Source: Nymphalis io (taxonomy: Eukaryota; Arthropoda; Insecta; Lepidoptera; Nymphalidae). Taken from it: a DNA stretch of 64,000 nucleotides. The notes below the pieces were generated by a model, which ran no database searches, was not told where the DNA came from, and saw only the letters and a list, made by a program, of their open reading frames with translations. The translations under genes and the position numbers were made by a program. Below, piece by piece: positions 36,475 through 47,269 of the stretch (its first letter is position 1; each line of letters starts with the position of its first letter). The stretch is from contig NC_065894.1 in assembly GCF_905147045.1 (NCBI RefSeq), forward strand, positions 5,803,501-5,867,500, in the 5' to 3' direction.

Positions 36475-36640
36475 CAAATGGATCACCTGATGGTAAGTGA
36501 TCACCACCTCCCAAAAGACACTGTTGCCGTAAGAAATTTTAACCTCCCGCGCCGCCAACTTTGGGAACAAAGACGTTATATTCCTTATGCTTGAAGTTTC
36601 ACTGGTTCACTCACCCTTTCAAAAGGAACACAAAAAATTT
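36475..36640 (-). repeat. S3-family retroposon fragment
   Basis: The plus strand shows GGATCACCTGATGGTAAGTG, CGCCGCCAACTTTGGGAAC and GGTTCACTCACCCTTTCAAA, the inverse of the S3 body (ACTTACCATCAGGTG, AGTTCCCAAGGTTGG, GAAGGGTGAGTGAGCC). The left half is truncated. Confidence 0.65.
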
Positions 36641-37336
36641 CAGTTAACATAAATGTTCAATCAATAAGCCATCATAACCATATATTAACACTTACTTAAG
36701 CCATCCACATATTTACATTTACTTACAACTTACTTAAATGTTTGATCGTAATTTATTATACTATATTGTTTCATTATTATAATTCCATGCGAAACATAGC
36801 TTTTATTTATTTATACTTGAACATTTCCGTTTTACATTAGTATTTGCTTTAGATGCATTCGGGCTGTGTAAATTTGAATTGTATACATTATTATATGTGA
36901 TACAGTATACCTATAGTATGGTATATGTATCGTTGCAGTCTCTTGTTATGCTACAGCCAGAGGCGATGACTGTTGAAACATCTGACTCAGACTGGACGAT
37001 AGGTAAATTGGCTGGATCGGCATTGTAGAATAATAGTATTTTCAATATACACACTAATTGGTATCTTGCTAACATTCAGCTCATACACAGACGTATGTAC
37101 ATGTGAAATGTTAAGTCAGTTTTTTTATTTGTTTCATTTCAAATATTGTTCTGTACGAATATGTATATGTACATATTTTTTAATAGGATGGCAGATGAGT
37201 AAATTGGCTGAGTAGATGATGAGTGGTCACTACTGCCTATAGAGATTGGCACAATTAGTTATAGTTATTATTCCTTACACTGTTAATCTGCCGTCAAAAA
37301 TGAGAAATTTATTGTCTTATATCTTAAGCCTATAAA

Positions 37337-37655
37337 AAGCCGAGATGGCCTAGTGGTTAGAACGCGTGAATCTTAACCGATGATCGTAGGTTCAAATACG
37401 GGCAAGCACCACTGAATTTTCATTTGCCTTATTTGTAATTTGTGTTTATAATTCATCTCGTGCTTGACGGTGAAGGAAAACATCGTGAGGAAACCTGCAT
37501 GTGTCTAATTTCATTGAAATTCTGCCACATGTGTATTCTACCAACCCGCATTGGAGCAGCGTGGTGGAAAACGCTCCAAACCTTCTTCTCAAAAAGGAGA
37601 GGAAGCCTTAGCCCAGCAGTGGGACATTAACAGGCTGATACTGTTACTGTACTTT
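37337..37655 (+). repeat. tRNA-derived SINE (family S2) in unit 1
   Basis: Head: GAGATGGCCTAGTGGTTAGA (A box) and GTAGGTTCAAATACGGGC (B box), CACCACTGAA. Body: TTCATCTCGTGCTTGACGG, GGAAAACATCGTGAGGAAAC, GCCACATGTGTATTCTACC and TTAGCCCAGCAGTGGGAC, ending near CTGTTACTGTAC. The family resembles Metulj-type SINEs of nymphalid butterflies, by recall. An equivalent copy is at 50743-51058, with only its first half in unit 3 (57000-57146). Confidence 0.85.
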
Positions 37656-38420
37656 TTATATAAGCACTGCTAATGTACCACTACATTTATTATGTGCTTA
37701 ATTTGTGTTTATTATTCATCTCGTGCATTCGTGTGTCTCGCCATAAGCAATAAATGAGGGTGTGATCATAAACTCGAATAATTAAATTCAGAATTATATT
37801 CTTAATTAAAATATATTGAACACAATATAATTCACTTCAGTAAATGTTAAATTTGTGATTGTATTACTAGGTATATACAGTACAATTAGAATAATTTACA
37901 CTACGCACAAGCAATGTATAATGTAAACGGTAAATATTTCGAACAGTATATTATATATACTATCATCGCAAATGAAAACACATTAGTTAAGTAGCTAAGT
38001 GCTGTAATTATGTCATTCGTGTACAATTTATATTTGAATATTGCAAATATGTTACAAATGGAAGTGTTAAATAAATTAATGAGTTCAACTAAATTGTCAA
38101 AGGCATGCGGTAAGATACAAGAGCAGTGCAATTTATAATAATAAGTTTGATAGTACGGTCGAATTAAATGATAATAATTTGCCCCGTCTCTAAAATTAGT
38201 CCATAATAGGTACATAGACTGTTTCACTGTTCAACCACTTAAGTTTAAAGTTAAAGTTTTTTCGTTTTTATGTATACGAGAATTAATTATATTGTTTATT
38301 TATTTCTGTTTTCGGAATGAGATCTTAGTTACTAACATAGTGTCAGTAATGCAGGTGTAAGTTTCGAGATTTTTCTTACAGAATAACTCTACTGTACACT
38401 TTTTTTAACTTTACAGGTAA

Positions 38421-38433
38421 TAACGTTGCTTGT
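38421..38433 (+). repeat. Left 13-bp target-site duplication of the 7-kb insertion
   Basis: AATAACGTTGCTT occurs here and again at 45461-45473. Unit 2 has it once, uninterrupted, near 51892-51904, and is thus the empty-site reference. The flanks match unit 2 on both sides. Confidence 0.9.
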
Positions 38434-38600
38434 CGTGTCGGATTGCCGTTCCATCGGATTAGATTAGCTAGGGAATAGAGAGTGTACCTGTGTTTGCGCA
38501 CACACTTGTGCACTATAATATCTCTTACGCAGTTAGCTAATCTCTCTTGAGATTGGCCGCCGTGGCCGAAATCGGTCTGGAGGACATTATATATACTACA
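38434..38600 (+). repeat. 5'-truncated S1 SINE at the left edge of the insertion
   Basis: Starts inside the S1 body at GTCGTGTCGGATTGCCG and runs to TCTGGAGGACATTATATAT. It keeps the native hairpin region (AATCTC TCTT GAGATT, then GGCCGCCGTGGCCGAAATC) that is altered in the copy at 24908. Confidence 0.85.
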
Positions 38601-40401
38601 ATATTAATGTACCTAATAAATAATGTTTAAAAAATCACACGCAGATGCAGATCCTTTTTTTTTTTTATTTACATCAATTTTACCATGTGCCTTTTTATTA
38701 AAATATAACGAAATGTTCGAAATTACGTTAAAGTTAATTTTAAAATGCGTAATAAAATTGCTTAATCTTATTTTATTATTATTTGTGATTTTTTATTTAC
38801 ATTACAATACCGAAAATATATCAGTTTTTTTGTACAGGATAAATGTGCCTCATTAATATATGTAGTAACAATATGAGTGTGACAATAACAGTAACAATAA
38901 AAGAGACGGGATCGAATGTATTCGCTGCAAATTAATAAGTCAAAAATACTCGTTTTCTACATAGGATATAAATTAAAAAATCATTAATAGATACCTATAT
39001 ATTTTGAAAAGAAGCTAACGGCTTTAAATTGTAGGGTTTGTATATCAAAAATTTAACCAACTGGATAGAGTACATACCTATATAAGGTATGTACTGTTCC
39101 ATTACTTTAGTCGGGTTCAGTAATAACATACATTTTGAAACAGTTTTTATTAAAAGTTCATTGCCTTTGTTTGGCGGTTCTTTCAGAAACAATAGCATGC
39201 ATTTAAATGAAATTACATATTTTGTAAATTTTAATTTCTTACTGTAATTTATCTACATATTTAATTACCTAGCACCGATCTAGTTTCTATAAGAAACATA
39301 TACACTTATTTTAAAAATAATTGATAATATTTTATTTACTTTTTATAAATTGATTCTTTTACATTAATTTAGTCGTAATAATCTTCGTGTCTTAATAATT
39401 GTTTTAATATGTTGTTTACTGTATTAATTGTTATTTTTCTGAAAGTCTAGTTGATCTCTGTTGTCATCAACTCATAACCAAATACCGTTCCGGAAACTAA
39501 TGCATAAGATATTCGAAAATCACATAGTTATGCATGAAATGAATTTTCTGTTATGTATTATACCAGCTGTTTCATATCGTTCATGAAGTCAGGGAACGCT
39601 CAGTCAGGAAGTGTATGCTCTCAATATCGTACGTGTTTTTAAACCTTTTCAGTTTTTGAACATACAAATCTTTAATACATATTGATGCCTAAGGATTAAA
39701 TCATAGTTCTTAAAAATGTTTCGTATCAGCGTTTCGGAGATTTTATATAAACATCGCTGCTTTCCTAACCCAATATAATTTCCTGTTTGGATTATAAACG
39801 TTTTTTTTTTAAATTACTAGCGACAGACGTACATTAAACTTGGTATGTTGATATCCTTTGAATAGAGAGTGTATTTGTAGATTGCCATAATTTTCTAATA
39901 TAAATTCTAAACCAATAATTTAGACTACGATAATGTCTATTGCAGTCGTGCAATATATAAACGTATTTTGTCTCTTTTTCTTCACAAATAGTTTTATATG
40001 TTATTGTGTTTTAAAAGCAATGTCGTGTTCCTTACAATAGAATCATATTAAAATAACAAACGATTTCCAAATTTGCTAGAAATACCTATTTGGCTGAACT
40101 CACAGCTCTTTCATTTTCTTACGTGTAATACAAAACTAATATGATTTCGCCGAAGCGATTCCAGTAAATATCAGTCAAATGGATTCGAAAGCGAATATGA
40201 TATTTCGTTTTTTCCAAATGTTTGCTAGCAGGTGGGTTTTGTGATGAGTAAATTAACTTAATGAATGCATGGATTGCGAGGCCGTAGGCGGCCCACGTCG
40301 CACACGTTTTGCCTCGTCTCATCTGGTTTCGTCACCTTACGCTTATTGTAGGTAAGACACAAATTAAGATTGAAGTATGATAAGACAATCACCTATGAAT
40401 A
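38601..40401. other. AT-rich part of the insertion, no gene recognised
   Basis: No repeat shared with other parts of the window. It includes an 11-bp perfect inverted repeat at 39069-39095 with a 5-nt loop. Confidence 0.4.
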
Positions 40402-40635
40402 TTGAAGATTGATTTTAAAAACGTTACATTTGTTTTGTATTGTTTATTGTTCTTAATTTTGTTGATAAATTGTCTCACGTTTTTTAATGTGAAATATCTA
40501 TCGGCACTCCTTGGAGGCTGGGGATTCAATGCTACAGCCCCGGGGCCATCCATAGTAGAGATGTTTAAAAAAAAACATCACAATTTCAAGGATAATTTTA
40601 ATATAAATCAGCGAACTTATGATAACGAAAAGAAG
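40402..40635 (+). CDS. Possible orphan exon encoding a membrane-spanning N-terminal segment
   Basis: About 78 codons with a strongly hydrophobic helix (VLYCLLFLILLINCLTFF) followed by a soluble stretch (LLGGWGFNATAPGPSIVEMF, then HHNFKDNF). The shape fits the start of a type II membrane protein such as a Golgi enzyme. There is no ATG in frame (a TGA sits at 40396-40398). An AG at 40407-40408 could be an acceptor, and AAAAGAAG|GTAATTT at about 40636 could be a donor. No homolog was recognised. It may equally be chance coding in AT-rich DNA. If real it is a captured gene fragment, because it lies inside the insertion. Confidence 0.25.
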
Positions 40636-41508
40636 GTAATTTTTTTATCTCTTCAAAAAGTACATTTTTCACTTTACGTATTGTTTATTTATTAAGCATG
40701 ATATATCATCGAAAGATCATCGAAAAATCATCGAAAGCTTCTATTTTGTACTCTATTCTCAGTATACTTAGGTATATATGGTATGGTATTCGAGGCTAAA
40801 ATAAATACCTTGGCCCCCAATTAATTATGTACCTCAGACATTGGCCAATTTTGGAGGAAAAATACCTTTTGATATCGTTATAATTATAAAACTTTTTAAT
40901 ATCGTTTTGTTTGTTTTTAATGGAAATAAATATATATATATGGATTTAAGGCTTAAAATAGGTTTAGATAATTTGAAATCATCAGTTTTGTATTTTTTTC
41001 TTCAAACGAGGCGTGAAGAGGCATCTTGTGGACCAGCAAGGCGGGGTAGTGCAGAACATTCTTTCTGACTGTACCAGCCGTCGTCGCGTTTGGACTCTAC
41101 TACCACTTACCAAGAGGTGGAGTAGAGTCATTTGCCTTCCCAGCAAATATAAAAAAACAAAAAACGAATACAACATCACGCGAACTCTGATATGCTTAGC
41201 ACAGCTCGAGTTTTTTCTAAGCACCCAGTGTATTCCCAAATATGGAACATACTATGAAAACAAACTTTATCTTAATACATTTCAAGCACACTTATACCCA
41301 ATTATGACCTATTGTAATATATTTGACAACACATATTAAATAGTGAACCTATTATTGTTATTATTAGTCTTTAGTCTTTGTTTATTCAACTACATACTAT
41401 TAAGTTAATAGACCTCTCACGTACCTTTGAGGCGGACTTTCATGATCTTATGAAAGATATCATTTATATCATAGACAATTTTAGTACTTTTTTAGTTTTA
41501 TTATATTT

Positions 41509-41551
41509 ACTTCTATTTCTAAGGAATATATCAATCCTAAGAAATAGAAGT
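41509..41551. repeat. 17-bp inverted repeat (one mismatch), 9-nt loop, at the LINE 5' boundary
   Basis: ACTTCTATTTCTAAGGA (41509-41525) pairs with TCCTAAGAAATAGAAGT (41535-41551). It lies exactly where AT-rich sequence changes to the GC-richer LINE leader. Confidence 0.8.
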
Positions 41552-44500
41552 GTCCAGAGGGTGGATCTACCAGTTATCTGTCCGATAGCTGGTTGGAATC
41601 ACTACGGGTACGCGACCCCGGACTGCTCTAGCTACTAGTGTCACATTCCTGTATCTTCCGTGACCACAGTATCCTCACCCCTCTCCTTGATACGTTGTTT
41701 CCCAAAATTATCCTAGCGTCACGCCAAAGAAGAAGGAAAACTAATATTAAACCCGGAGCGGTGCCTCCGTTTAGGCGTAAGCCAGTCACCTGCGGCCAAA
41801 CCAGCACCACACGTATTGACTCGTCATTCCTGCGGATCCTGCTGGGGAGGAGGAGAGGGTGGCATGGGTACTGGGCAAGCCCGTGTTGCCATAAAGTCGC
41901 CTGGCCCAGGCGTGGCAGCATCCACGGAGAGGACACTTCGCTCACCTGTCTTGCAGGTGGAAAACAACACGGAGAGTGGCAGTCACCGGTTATAAGTCAG
42001 CACGAATAGGCGTAAGTGCGGACGCCAGGGGCCACTCTTGACAGTAGGAGGATCCATTGTAGATCCATTGATCAGTTACCGCCTGCTTTAAGTCGGGCAG
42101 CCCCCGATCAATAAGGTACTGATCCGCCTCAGCGTTAACTTGTTCCGCCTGGGTGAACGGAACACAAGCCTTACAGCTAGACGTTGACGCTGTGACATTA
42201 ACCACCTGCTCAAAGAAGCAAAAATCTCAAAACCCACAACAACGCTGCTTACATGCGCTTTGCGACATGGAATGTCCGAACGATGAGGACAGGCTTCCCG
42301 AACACCTACGGAAGCTCCGATTGCGCCCAAAAACTGCGCAAAACTTACAGTATCGACGTGGAGCTTAAAAGGCTCAATATCGATATCGTAGCCTTACAAG
42401 AGACCAGAACTGAAGACGAAGGGTCTTTGCGTGAAGCTAACTACACTTTTTACTGGAAGGGCAAGAGTTCCTTGGAAACACGAGAGCATGGTGTAGGTTT
42501 CGCGGTTCGAAACCATCTCATCAACGCCATAGAGACACCTGTAGGCGTTTCCGAGCGGATTATGGTCTTGCGTCTAAACACAAAAAGCGGCTTTGTCACG
42601 TTAATTTCCGCTTACGCACCGACGCTTAGTTCAAAACCTGAGACCAAGGATCAATTCTACGGCCAGCTCGATGAGACAGTGCGCAGGGTGAATCCAACTG
42701 ACAGACTGCATATTTTGGGTGACTTTAATGCCCGCGTCGGACAGGGTACATCAGCCTGGCCTGAATGCCTCGGTGCACACGGCATAGGCAAGCTTAACGA
42801 CAACGGACAACGATTGTTGGAGTTTTGCTCAAGGCACCAGCTGTGTGTTACCAACACCTTTTTTAAAGGCAAAATGATGCGGAAAGTCTCGTGGATGCAC
42901 CCTCGATCTAAACACTGGCACCAATTAGACCTTGCTCTTACAAGAAGGAGGGATCTACGGGAAACGCTCCACACGCGGGCGTTTCACAGTGCCGATTGCG
43001 ACACCGATCACAGCCTCGTCGCTACTAAAGTCCGACTTGTCCCTAGAAGAGTCCATTCTTCCAAGCCACTCGGTCGAAAAAAGATAAATCTTTTCAAGAC
43101 TCGTGACATGGAAGTAGTGGAGTCATTTGGGGAACTCGTCCGCGAAGAAGTTGCAACTTGGGATAGTACGGCATCAGCGCGAGTCGAATGGGAAAAAGTC
43201 AAGTCTCTTCTCACTGACACTGCAGGGAAGATTTTTGGCTATCAAAAGGCAAAATCTTACGACTGGTTTCAAGAAAACGAGAAGCACTTACTTCCCTTGA
43301 TTGACTCGAAACGCCAAGCCGCTTTAAATTTTCGCCTTAACCCTTGCGATGCGACGCGTAAAGATCTCACGAAGGCAAAAGCCTCACTCCAGCGTAGCAC
43401 GCGCTTCTTTGTAAATGCGTATTGGACAGAGCTTTGCCAAAGCATCCAAGCGTGCGCAAACGCGGGGGATATTGGCGGGGTGTACGCGGGCATCAAAAGA
43501 GCTCTTGGACCTACTCCAAAAAAGACGGCACCTCTCAAGGAAACCGACGGTTCTGTTATAACAGACAGCACCCGTCAGATGGCAAGATGGGTAGAATACT
43601 ACAAGGGGCTCTACTCGTGCCCAGTGGATATTCAGCCAGAAGCAATGGAGCTTGTCCCGAATCTGGCAACTTGGCACGAGCTAGACGTTGCACCCACAGT
43701 AGAGGAACTTTATCTGGCCGTCAAGAAGCTCAAATGCGGAAAGAGCCCCGGAAAAGACGATGTTGTCACCGAAGTCGTCAAGCTTGAGTGCCTCTTGCCC
43801 ATCCTTCATAACCACCTGGCTAAGTGCTGGGAAGAAAACTACGTCCCTCAGGATATGCGAGATGCTAACATCGTCACTCTTTATAAAGGCAAAGGCGATC
43901 GTGGCGACTGCAACTGTTACCGCGGAATATCTCTTCTTAGCATCGTCGGTAAAGCCTTTGCCAGGGCCATTTTAGGCAAACTACAAAGGCTCGCCGACCG
44001 CGTATACCCTGAGGCACAATGTGGTTTTAGATCCCAACGGTCAACTGTCGACATGATATTTTCACTCAGACAGCTACAAGAAAAGTGTAGGGAGCAACAT
44101 ACCCCCCTAGTCATTGCATTTGTAGACCTAAATAAGGCTTTTGACTCCGTGAGCAGAGAGGGGTTGTACTCGGTTCTTGTCAGAATTGGATGCCCCCCAA
44201 AACTCCTAAGGATAGTGCAATCGTTCCACGAAGGTATGGAAGTCACCGTCCTGCACAATGGCAACGCATCCACGCCATTCGACGTACGCCGTGGTGTTCG
44301 TCAAGGTTGTGCACTGGCCCCCACCTTGTTCGGAATATTCTTCTCAGTGCTTCTGAAGGTTGCTTTTGGAGATGAACAGCAAGGCGTCCACTTACACACG
44401 CGAACCGATGGTAGGCTGTACAACATCTCAATGCTCAAGTCCAAACGCTACAGGGAGGACCTATTTGTAGATAGTCTCCTCTTCGCTGACGACGCTGCCT

Positions 44501-45460
44501 TCGTTGCTCATGACCAAGCTCAACTCCAGAGTCTAATGGACAAATTTGCCAGAGCGTGCGACCGCTTTTCAATGTCCATAAACTGCAAGAAGACCGTTAT
44601 TTTAGCGCAAGGATGTTTAGAGCAACCAGTCATCTTGCTTAACGGCGCACCTTTACAGGTGGTTAACAAATTTTGCTACCTTGGGTCGCATTTGTCGAGC
44701 AATCTCTCGCTTGATGCAGAGATCGACTTCCGCATCGGCAAAGCAGCCTCTACGTTCGGGAGGCTCTGTTCAAGGGCTTGGGATAACAGACACCTTACGG
44801 TAAAAACGAAAATGCTTGTTTACCAATCATGTGTCCTAAGCACACTCTTGTATGGAGCAGAAACGTGGACAACGTACGCAAAACAAGAACGCCGACTAAA
44901 CACATTTCACTTGCGCTGTCTTCGGAGCATTCTGGGCATCACATGGCAGGATCGCGTGACAAACGAGTCTGTTCTAGGCGAGGCACAGCTGCCTAGCATC
45001 ATGGCCATTCTAAAAAAAAAACGGTTACGGTGGCTGGGACACGTGCATCGAATGGAGCAGACCCGTCTTCCAAGGCAAATACTACTGGGAGAGGTTGTGG
45101 ATGCAAAGAGGTCTGTTGGGCGGCCTATGCTCCGTTACAAAGATTGCGCTAAGCGTGATATGGTTGCGTTTAACATCCCTAGCAATCGATGGGAGGAACT
45201 GGCAGAGGACCGTGCCAAGTGGCGACGCCTTATTCACGAAGGTCAATCAAAGCATGACAATGACTGGTTTAAGCTACTAAAAGAAAAACGCACTAGGCGT
45301 CATGAGCGGGCTTCAAACCCCCGCCCATCTGGGGGCGCATACACTTGTCGGAAGTGCGGCCGGAGGATCCTCTCTCGCATTGGTCTATTCAGTCATGAAC
45401 GCAAGTGCCTTCGCGATGCCGCTTAAATCATCTGTCAAAGATGCAGAGGCCTATAGAAGA
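41552..45460 (+). mobile_element. LINE with one long intact ORF, ending at the insertion edge
   Basis: The composition changes abruptly to GC-rich at about 41552 (GTCCAGAGGGTGGATCTACC). A leader of about 700 nt precedes the ORF (42253-45426). The 3' UTR is only about 34 nt, with a 5-bp hairpin CATCT-GTCAA-AGATG (45429-45443), ending in ATAGAAG directly before the target duplication. There is no poly(A). Endonuclease, reverse transcriptase and C-terminal zinc finger are all present. The element looks young. Confidence 0.85.
42253..45426 (+). CDS. LINE polyprotein: APE endonuclease, reverse transcriptase, C-terminal zinc finger (1057 residues)
   Basis: Replication protein for target-primed reverse transcription. 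Endonuclease: T-W-N-V-R-T-M at the N-terminus, A-L-Q-E-T-R, S-A-Y-A-P, L-G-D-F-N-A-R-V-G (about residues 154-162), and C-D-T-D-H-S-L-V. Reverse transcriptase: G-K-S-P-G-K-D-D, Y-R-G-I-S-L-L-S, Q-C-G-F-R-S-Q-R-S-T, motif A F-V-D-L-N-K-A-F-D (about 623), motif B G-V-R-Q-G-C-A-L-A-P, motif C L-L-F-A-D-D (about 741-746). The thumb has R-W-L-G-H-V-H-R-M. The C-terminus has C-R-K-C-G-R-R-I-L-S-R-I-G-L-F-S-H-x-R-K-C, a C2H2-type finger near residue 1031. No stop or frameshift, so it is potentially active. The clade is not settled from sequence alone. Confidence 0.95.
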   Translation: MRFATWNVRTMRTGFPNTYGSSDCAQKLRKTYSIDVELKRLNIDIVALQETRTEDEGSLREANYTFYWKGKSSLETREHGVGFAVRNHLINAIETPVGVSERIMVLRLNTKSGFVTLISAYAPTLSSKPETKDQFYGQLDETVRRVNPTDRLHILGDFNARVGQGTSAWPECLGAHGIGKLNDNGQRLLEFCSRHQLCVTNTFFKGKMMRKVSWMHPRSKHWHQLDLALTRRRDLRETLHTRAFHSADCDTDHSLVATKVRLVPRRVHSSKPLGRKKINLFKTRDMEVVESFGELVREEVATWDSTASARVEWEKVKSLLTDTAGKIFGYQKAKSYDWFQENEKHLLPLIDSKRQAALNFRLNPCDATRKDLTKAKASLQRSTRFFVNAYWTELCQSIQACANAGDIGGVYAGIKRALGPTPKKTAPLKETDGSVITDSTRQMARWVEYYKGLYSCPVDIQPEAMELVPNLATWHELDVAPTVEELYLAVKKLKCGKSPGKDDVVTEVVKLECLLPILHNHLAKCWEENYVPQDMRDANIVTLYKGKGDRGDCNCYRGISLLSIVGKAFARAILGKLQRLADRVYPEAQCGFRSQRSTVDMIFSLRQLQEKCREQHTPLVIAFVDLNKAFDSVSREGLYSVLVRIGCPPKLLRIVQSFHEGMEVTVLHNGNASTPFDVRRGVRQGCALAPTLFGIFFSVLLKVAFGDEQQGVHLHTRTDGRLYNISMLKSKRYREDLFVDSLLFADDAAFVAHDQAQLQSLMDKFARACDRFSMSINCKKTVILAQGCLEQPVILLNGAPLQVVNKFCYLGSHLSSNLSLDAEIDFRIGKAASTFGRLCSRAWDNRHLTVKTKMLVYQSCVLSTLLYGAETWTTYAKQERRLNTFHLRCLRSILGITWQDRVTNESVLGEAQLPSIMAILKKKRLRWLGHVHRMEQTRLPRQILLGEVVDAKRSVGRPMLRYKDCAKRDMVAFNIPSNRWEELAEDRAKWRRLIHEGQSKHDNDWFKLLKEKRTRRHERASNPRPSGGAYTCRKCGRRILSRIGLFSHERKCLRDAA

Positions 45461-45473
45461 ATAACGTTGCTTA
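45461..45473 (+). repeat. Right 13-bp target-site duplication of the 7-kb insertion
   Basis: AATAACGTTGCTT followed by AAAATAAATACATTTTGG, exactly as in unit 2 (51905 onward). It directly follows the LINE 3' end. Confidence 0.9.
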
Positions 45474-45841
45474 AAATAAATACATTTTGGTCGTGGCTAA
45501 TTAACAATGCGTGGGATACATAGTATAAGTGTTATATACATGAATAATACACTTGTTTTGTAGGTAATCCATATATTTCAAATCAAATTATCAATTTACT
45601 CGACACAGTCACGAACGGGTTAGTCAGTCAGAACAGTCACAGATTCAAATTATCAGATATTCGAAAAGAAAATGTTCGTATTCACCTGACTGAAAATAAA
45701 TCAAGTAGAACCTTTTTTATAATCGCTTTTAATAAATGATATGATACGTTGTAAACTTATATGAAACTTCATACAAGACGCAGACGAAAATATATAGATT
45801 TAGAAATATAAAAGGTAATTTATTTACGTTTATTAACTATT

Positions 45842-45925
45842 AACTAGCTTTTGCCCGCGGCTTCGCACGTAATCTATGTCTATACTAATATTTATGATAT
45901 TAGTAATATACACGTTTATAATATT
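45842..45925 (-). repeat. Fragment of the ACTAGCTTTTGCCCGCGG repeat in unit 1
   Basis: ACTAGCTTTTGCCCGCGGCT begins at 45844. It is the inverse end of the family seen at 3283-3661. It is also present in unit 2 (52272). In unit 3 only the part from GCGGCTTCGC on remains, because a deletion ends inside it (57147). Confidence 0.55.
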
Positions 45926-46078
45926 AATAAAGATACGATGATACGAAATTTAAAACACGTTTTGAGTTAAAAAAATATCGCAAAGAACTTCATTCCATTC
46001 GGGGGACCCCCGACCGCACATTTTTTATTATATTCTTTAGTTCTATCTGCGGTTTCTATGTGTGAGTGAATAGTTATA

Positions 46079-46110
46079 CAATTACACATTACAATCGTTA
46101 TGTGTAATTG
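46079..46110. repeat. 11-bp inverted repeat, 10-nt loop, shared by all three units
   Basis: CAATTACACAT (46079-46089) and ATGTGTAATTG (46100-46110). Units 2 and 3 hold the same structure (about 52509 and 57370), so it predates the duplications. Confidence 0.7.
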
Positions 46111-47269
46111 CGTACTTCAAGCTTTTCTCTTTACCAAATAGTAATTATGTAACCCTGTATCTCCATTCAGTGACATCATTACATGAAATAAATAACTATT
46201 AAATGCTATAAATAAATTAAAACTAACCACTGCTGAATATAAGATGTTTTTGAGCGAAAGTTTAAATACAAAGTTTTAAGTAGAATTTCCAGAAGAGCAT
46301 TTTTCTTTTGATAATAAATGCACCAATTTTGATTTTATTTTCTTTTTGTATTTTTAATAAAGACGTAGTAAACACTTTTAAAGATAGGAATAATTCTTAG
46401 TTTGCTTGACAGAAGTTTTAAACGTTACCAAGACGATTCAGATAGTTAAGTCAACGGAGCACGATAGACTAAGCATTGAGCTCCTGAAATATGCAACGGT
46501 ATATTTGCTACTGGTACTAGCTTTAATTTATGTCTCAGTCGCTGTTACTAACCTAATGATAACAATTTTACATAAGTAATAAACACAATAAATAATAAAA
46601 AACAAAATATGAGATATGGCTCTGATATTTGCATTGATATTTAACATGAAGCGAGGGTTAAGCACATAAGGAAACTAAGTGAACTGCAGGAGTATATCTG
46701 ATCTCATAATCGTTTGTCTATTGCAGAGGTCAGAAGCAATCACGAACAGGTTTTGCGCATCAATGCGGCCCGGACATTGTTTGTAACATTGTCAGCAGAT
46801 GTTATAATAATTAAAAATAATTATCGTATCTATCTGTTTTACTTCTTTTAATATTTCAAGATTTTAACTATAAGAAGTGACTTTACGTGTGACTTATGAT
46901 ATGCGAGTAAATTCAATTTAATTTAATTTTATCTTCATATTGTTTCTGGTAGCCGTTCTAATATCGACGAGTAAGTCGCTTATTTAAATAAATATTCCTT
47001 GAGCCTATAACATTTTGTTAATTTTTTAATATTACAAAGGTACTAATCGAAACGTCGTAAGCTAAGTGCAAAGGTATCTAAGCTTTTTGAGTGCTACATA
47101 TGTATGTATGTATTATTTATCGAGCTTACGAATGTCTTAATTAAGGAACTAAGTGCTGTAATTATGACGTTTGTGTATAATTTGTAGGTAAATTATACAA
47201 ATATGGTACAAATAGAGATGTCTGGTGAGTCAAATTGTTAAAGGTTAAGATATCAAGAACAGCTGGGTT

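Larger units (their letters stand above)
38434..45460 (+). mobile_element. 7-kb insertion in unit 1: truncated SINE, 3 kb unrelated sequence, intact LINE
   Basis: Unit 2 continues from ...TTTACAG into AATAACGTTGCTTAAAATAA with no break, while unit 1 has about 7 kb between two copies of the 13-mer. From left to right it holds a 5'-truncated S1 SINE (38434-38600), AT-rich sequence with a possible exon (38601-41550), and a LINE with a full ORF (about 41552-45460). The right end is the LINE 3' terminus. A single target duplication around the whole block suggests one insertion event, such as a LINE with a 5' transduction or chimeric cDNA. Confidence 0.8.

Noticed and set aside
37337..37420. tRNA gene (A and B boxes present)
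   Set aside because: No cloverleaf acceptor stem closure; followed by the S2 SINE body and present in many copies.
37901..38227. 108-codon open frame on the minus strand, identical at 51373-51699
   Set aside because: Identity is explained by recent segmental duplication. It has no signal or domain, is AT-driven in composition, and is missing from unit 3 through deletion. Not supported as a gene.
41628..42205. Several open frames on both strands in the LINE leader
   Set aside because: GC-rich leader sequence gives long chance frames. None shows LINE ORF1 motifs convincingly.
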